A DNA stretch of 9,331 nt from Candidatus Bathyarchaeota archaeon (GTDB lineage Archaea; Thermoproteota; Bathyarchaeia; Bathyarchaeales; B26-1), in the NCBI GenBank assembly GCA_018396795.1, contig JAGTRH010000040.1, positions 1-9,331 on the forward strand, read 5' to 3'. Position 1 is the stretch's first letter, and every line of letters starts with the position of its first letter. Positions 6,477 through 9,331 of this stretch are shown piece after piece. The translations under genes were made by a program, and so were the position numbers. The notes beneath the pieces are model-generated. The model saw nothing but the letters and a program-made list of their open reading frames with translations, did no database searches and had not been told where the DNA came from.

Positions 6477-7522
6477 ATGAGGGAGAAAACTAAAAGAGCA
6501 ATTCGGGCGGGCGTAATTTTAACTTTTATAGCGGTTATTATAGTACTCTTAATTTACAGCCGCATACAAGCTTATTCTCTTGCACCAGCCTATAAACCTC
6601 TTGAACTACAGGCCTATCCAGTATGGCTCATACCCCTAGTATATTTGTACGACTATTTTAGCCACGCATGGATCTGTCTACTTTTTGCATTTTCAGCCGC
6701 CGGTTTAATCTATGAAATTGTGCCTAAGGAAGCTATAACCAAGTATATGAGTAGTAGCAGGATTATGGGATACATAATAGCGCTTGGAATAGCACCATTC
6801 TTAACGGTTTGCTCATGTACGATGGTCCCGCTATTTGCAGGGGTTCTGTATACTGGTGCCTGCATAGGTCCGGCTCTAACATTCCTTTTAATGGCTCCAG
6901 CATCTAACATTTTAGCGATCCTGTTAACTGGCGAGCTCATTTCTTGGGAGATTGCTGGAGTAAGAGTTATGGCTTCAATTATTGTGGCTCTTACCGTCGG
7001 CATTGTTATATCTAAGATGCCTTGGGGCAAAGAGATTGAAAGAAAATATCAAGCAGGCAGCGTGTTGCCAAGTGCCGCGGTGGAGGTTGTTAAACCACCC
7101 TTAGATGAGAAATTAATGGCCGCGCTGAAGTTTGCCGGTTATTTAGGGAGGCAAGTTCTACCATATTTATAGTTGGATTAATGGCCGTAAGCTACCTGGA
7201 GGCTTTCCTCCCAGAAGAAGAAATAAGAGAATATTTAACTGGCATGAATGGTGTTCTCTTGGCTTCAGTTTTAGGTGGACCACTCTACACACCGACGCTT
7301 GTTGAAATAGTTTTGGGGAGAGGCATATGGATTAGAGAGGGCGTAATACTCTCAAAAGGTGCATTATTAAGCTGGCTTATGGGGCAGCCTTATGACTTCG
7401 CAAACGCTCTAGCGGTATCAAAGATTTCTGGTTGGAAAATCGTAGTCAACTATATTATTATCGCTTGGGCCGAAAGCGTAATCTTCGGGCTACTATATGG
7501 GTCACTGAGTGGATCACTATAG
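6477..7522 (+). pseudogene. ArsP/DUF318 (PF03773-type) permease, split by an apparent frameshift
   Basis: Two adjacent frames together encode one membrane permease of about 348 residues, the usual size of this family. Part one (6477-7172, 231 residues) has hydrophobic segments near 10-28, 48-80, 95-125, 128-151 and 158-180, and the conserved C-S-C-T motif (C112, C114) followed by G-P-A-L-T-F-L-L-M-A-P. It ends at TAG 7170-7172. Part two (7181-7522) continues with FLPEEEI, G-G-P-L-Y-T-P-T-L-V-E and two or three membrane segments. Reading ATA at 7169-7171 in the -1 frame joins them as LPYL-IVGL-MAVSYL, which restores the expected sequence, so one base appears to be missing. Family members export organoarsenicals or have unknown substrates. 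Part two has no ribosome site of its own. This may be a true mutation or a sequencing/assembly error. Confidence 0.8.
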
Positions 7523-7553
7523 CAAGCTGCACAATTAACTATATCATTTTGTT

Positions 7554-7560
7554 GGGGTGA
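7554..7560 (+). promoter_or_regulatory. Ribosome binding site setting the ferredoxin TTG start
   Basis: GGGGTGA lies four bases before TTG 7565 and complements the 3' end of archaeal 16S rRNA. No ATG or GTG in this frame gives a comparable placement, so TTG is taken as the start. Confidence 0.65.
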
Positions 7561-7564
7561 AAAA

Positions 7565-7903
7565 TTGGAGAGAAAAGCTATTTGGTATCCAACAATTTTC
7601 CCAGATAAATGTGATGGCTGCGCTGGTTTTGATGCACCCAAATGCGTTGAGTTCTGCCCACATAACGTTTACGGGATACTCGACGGTAAAGCTGTTGTCA
7701 TTAACCCGCATAACTGCGTCTATGCTTGTGTCGCTTGTGAGTCCATATGTCCAAGGAAAGCCATAGCCTTCCCGAAGCGAATAACCATGGGACAAAGAGA
7801 ACAAAGGGATAAATTTCTATTAAAGAAAGTTAAGTGCAGAAATTGCGGGAAAATCTTCTGGACGAATGAAGAGACCGACTTATGCTTTAATTGCAGAAAA
7901 TAA
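7565..7903 (+). CDS. Two-cluster 4Fe-4S ferredoxin with C-terminal zinc-ribbon-like tail, 112 aa
   Basis: Twelve cysteines fall in three groups of four. Group one is C16, C19, C27 and C31-Pro, with seven residues between the second and third cysteines instead of the usual two. Group two is C51, C55, C58 and C62-Pro, with three residues between the first pair. Group three, C91, C94, C107 and C110, has CxxC-x12-CxxC spacing and resembles a zinc ribbon or rubredoxin-like knuckle. The first two probably bind 4Fe-4S clusters for electron transfer; the third may bind Zn or Fe. It starts at TTG 7565, 42 bases after the permease part, and is likely the last gene of that unit. There are no membrane segments, so it is cytoplasmic. 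Its partner is unknown; the Fe-S protein and thioredoxin remnant of the same locus are candidates. Confidence 0.85.
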   Translation: MERKAIWYPTIFPDKCDGCAGFDAPKCVEFCPHNVYGILDGKAVVINPHNCVYACVACESICPRKAIAFPKRITMGQREQRDKFLLKKVKCRNCGKIFWTNEETDLCFNCRK

Positions 7904-7945
7904 TTAGTTCGGTAAAAGGTTGATTGATAATAGTGTTCTAATGCT

Positions 7946-7958
7946 GAAATTTAAAAGT
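7946..7958 (+). promoter_or_regulatory. Archaeal promoter (BRE/TATA) of the 107-residue gene
   Basis: GAAATTTAAAAGT has a purine-rich BRE-like start followed by a TTTAAAA TATA core. A transcript starting about 25 bases downstream would begin near 7977-7981, just before the GGAGG ribosome site, so spacing fits a short leader. This gives the downstream gene its own promoter separate from the ferredoxin. Confidence 0.6.
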
Positions 7959-7981
7959 AGGCTTTCCTAATCTTTAGATTT

Positions 7982-7986
7982 GGAGG
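7982..7986 (+). promoter_or_regulatory. Ribosome binding site setting the TTG 7994 start
   Basis: GGAGG is seven bases before TTG 7994, the ideal spacing, and supports TTG as the start of the 107-residue protein; no in-frame ATG is nearby. Confidence 0.7.
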
Positions 7987-7993
7987 GGTTGCT

Positions 7994-8317
7994 TTGGGCG
8001 GCGGGGTTATTAGGGTTGATTCTTGGGAGGAGTTTAAGCAGTTGATTAAAAAATATAATGTGAAAGAGATGGCTTATAGAATCGAGATGGGTGTTCCAGC
8101 TAGGCATTTAACGGCCCTAAGATTAATTCTGCCAACAAGTGATGCGCAGTATGTCTTTATAGATACCGCGAGTGGAAACAGGTTAAGAAAGACTGGAATA
8201 CAATTGAGAATTGACGAACTAGGGAACATGTATATCAGTGACGAAGACGTCATAAATTTCGTCAGGTCTGAAATTGGCAATAGGGAACTAAGGTTATACT
8301 CCTACTGGACTATGTGA
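7994..8317 (+). CDS. Hypothetical protein, 107 aa
   Basis: The family is not recognised. The product opens with a Gly-rich start and a helix with DSWEEFKQLIKKY (9-21). A mixed alpha/beta body follows, with PARHLTALRLILP (35-47), a strand with QYVFIDTASG (52-61), RKTGIQLRID (65-74), and a helix with SDEDVINFVRSEIG (81-94). It ends in Tyr-Ser-Tyr-Trp-Thr-Met. It has no cysteines, no membrane segment and no obvious catalytic triad. It is probably soluble and compact, one small domain. It has its own BRE/TATA promoter and a strong ribosome site before a TTG start, so it is very likely expressed. It stands alone between the ferredoxin and the convergent P-type ATPase, and the context gives no clue to its role. 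Confidence 0.8.
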   Translation: MGGGVIRVDSWEEFKQLIKKYNVKEMAYRIEMGVPARHLTALRLILPTSDAQYVFIDTASGNRLRKTGIQLRIDELGNMYISDEDVINFVRSEIGNRELRLYSYWTM

Positions 8318-8534
8318 ATTCATTCCTCTTGCTCCTTAAAAATTAAATAGATTTTAATTAAAGATAGCGTGATAATTGGAAGGCTGCCCCTGTCAAGTTA
8401 GAGAAAGTGAACATAGCAAGAAGGAAAGTGAAAAAATTTCTCTCTCATCTCAAAGAATGATGGATTAATTTTGTAGTTCAGGGGAGTCTCTCCGAAGATT
8501 TAGGGAAAGAGAACGAACCATTAATTTCTTGAGA
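8318..8534. other. Intergenic region between convergent genes
   Basis: No gene is supported. A loose AT-rich inverted repeat (TTAAAAAT and ATTTTAA, near 8337-8358) lies 20-40 bases after the 107-residue gene and could contribute to termination. A stop-free frame at 8368-8460 encodes a basic, helix-like 30-residue string but has no start codon or ribosome site; it may be a fragment of a lost gene or chance. Confidence 0.4.
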
Positions 8535-9331
8535 TTATTCAGAGATTTTATGAAGTAAGAGTTTTTGATATTCTGAGTTTACTTTCCCGTATTTTTCTTT
8601 AATAATCCCGATAATTTTATGCCAATCTTGAACTATTTTCGGCCATAGCTCGCTCGTCATTAACTGCTTTGTCACGTATTCCTTTAATTGTTTTTCCCGT
8701 TTGATTGTTCTTTGATGCCACTCAAAGCTTACGAGTCCTGCGAGTTTTAAGTGTCGAATTATGTGGCCGATTTGGTGGTAATCGAGTGGATATTCCATGC
8801 TTCTTTCCAAATCTTCTAGGAGGGAGTCAACTGTTATTTCGTCTTCTGGGCGTAGACAGATGGTGGCTATAACATTTTGGATGAGCTTTGCAGTCTTGGT
8901 GAGGTATATCCCAATCTTCTTGGGTGGGATAAGGGTTTGTTCTAGGCGGTAGCCATACCTCCTGTAAAACCAGCTTTTGACGATTTCAGCTAGTGTTATA
9001 TAGGCGCCGAGGATAACCGCTAAGGCTATATAGAAAGTTGCTGGAGGCCTTACGAATTTGAAAATTTCTCCCAATGGCGTGTAGGGAATTATCAGTGCAA
9101 ATGTTATTATCGCTATACTGCTGAGGAGTAGGGGTCGGCTAGGCTTGCTTTTCCAAAAAGGAGTCTTCTTTGTTCTAACTGCAAAGATTACAAGGGTCTG
9201 TGAAGATAGGGATTCAATGAACCAGGCGGTTTGGAATAGTAGCTCAGAAGCGTTAAAGATGAAAAGCATTATAAAGAATGTTAGGAAGTCGAATAAGGAG
9301 CTGACAGGCCCAAGGCAAACCATGAACCTTC
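8535..9331 (-). CDS. MgtA-like (P3B) P-type ATPase C-terminal part with winged-helix-like extension (5' end outside window)
   Basis: The frame runs past the window edge; codons before the Met at 9323 encode Arg-Phe, so the Met is internal. The first ~124 residues match the last transmembrane part of magnesium-translocating P-type ATPases: GPVSSLFDFLTFF (5-17), FNASELLFQTAWFIESLSSQ (23-42), QTLVIFAVRT (42-51), PSRPLLL (61-67), IPYTPLG (79-85), and a final segment ending WFYRRYG (118-124). Known MgtA/MgtB proteins stop about there. Here ~138 more residues follow (about 125-262, positions 8535-8951). They include a stretch at ~142-205 with helices, ITVDSLLEDL, HQIGHIIRHLKLAGLVSF and basic residues, like a winged helix, then a charged helical tail. 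The catalytic P-domain is outside the window. Mg2+ or related cation uptake is inferred from the family. Confidence 0.88.
   Translation of the reverse strand, partial: RFMVCLGPVSSLFDFLTFFIMLFIFNASELLFQTAWFIESLSSQTLVIFAVRTKKTPFWKSKPSRPLLLSSIAIITFALIIPYTPLGEIFKFVRPPATFYIALAVILGAYITLAEIVKSWFYRRYGYRLEQTLIPPKKIGIYLTKTAKLIQNVIATICLRPEDEITVDSLLEDLERSMEYPLDYHQIGHIIRHLKLAGLVSFEWHQRTIKREKQLKEYVTKQLMTSELWPKIVQDWHKIIGIIKEKYGKVNSEYQKLLLHKISE

Noticed and set aside
7161..7175. Programmed -1 ribosomal frameshift joining the two permease halves
   Set aside because: The bases before the stop (CCA TAT TTA TAG) do not form a good slippery X-XXY-YYZ site: the P-site codon would not re-pair, and no clear downstream stem was seen. 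A one-base deletion or sequencing error is simpler.
8368..8460. Possible small gene or transposase remnant between the convergent genes
   Set aside because: The 30-codon stretch is basic and helix-like but has no usable start, no ribosome site and no recognisable family motif.

Overview
The window looks archaeal and AT-rich. It carries a Mre11–Rad50 pair. Ribosome sites of the GGTGA/GGAGG type sit before GTG and TTG starts, and some upstream regions have TATA/BRE-like elements. Arginine is mostly AGA/AGG, which would fit a thermophile, but nothing here fixes the phylum. No rRNA, tRNA, CRISPR array, insertion sequence or intact integrase was seen.

Layout. (1) Positions 1-3450 (+): the 3' part of mre11, overlapping a complete rad50; this is DNA double-strand-break repair. 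(2) Positions 3476-4156 (-): two small genes read as a pair, a 148-residue HExxH zincin-like protein and a 75-residue helical protein of unknown function, convergent with rad50. (3) Positions 4281-5120 (-): a membrane protein combining an N-terminal winged-helix-like domain with a VIT1/CCC1-type metal transporter domain. (4) Positions 5358-7903: a divergent redox/metalloid-type locus. On the minus strand lie an ArsR repressor with a Cys-Val-Cys metal-site motif and a protein with a four-cysteine Fe-S domain. On the plus strand lie a 44-residue remnant of a thioredoxin-like protein lacking its CxxC half, an ArsP/DUF318 permease broken by an apparent one-base frameshift, and a two-cluster ferredoxin with a C-terminal zinc-ribbon-like tail. 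The 74-bp gap between the divergent units has inverted repeats that look like operators. (5) Positions 7994-8317 (+): an unrecognised 107-residue protein with a good promoter and ribosome site. (6) Positions 8535-9331 (-): the C-terminal part of an MgtA-like P-type ATPase carrying an unusual ~138-residue cytoplasmic extension that looks like a winged helix.

How they may work together. Mre11 and Rad50 form one complex. The ArsR locus reads as a metal/metalloid- or thiol-responsive unit made of a sensor, an export permease, a small thiol protein and Fe-S electron carriers, but two of its plus-strand genes look damaged in this sequence. The most distinctive feature is that two separate metal-transport-type membrane proteins, VIT-like and MgtA-like, each carry a winged-helix-like cytoplasmic domain, at opposite ends of the polypeptide. 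This suggests, as inference only, a shared way of coupling transport to nucleic acid or ligand sensing.
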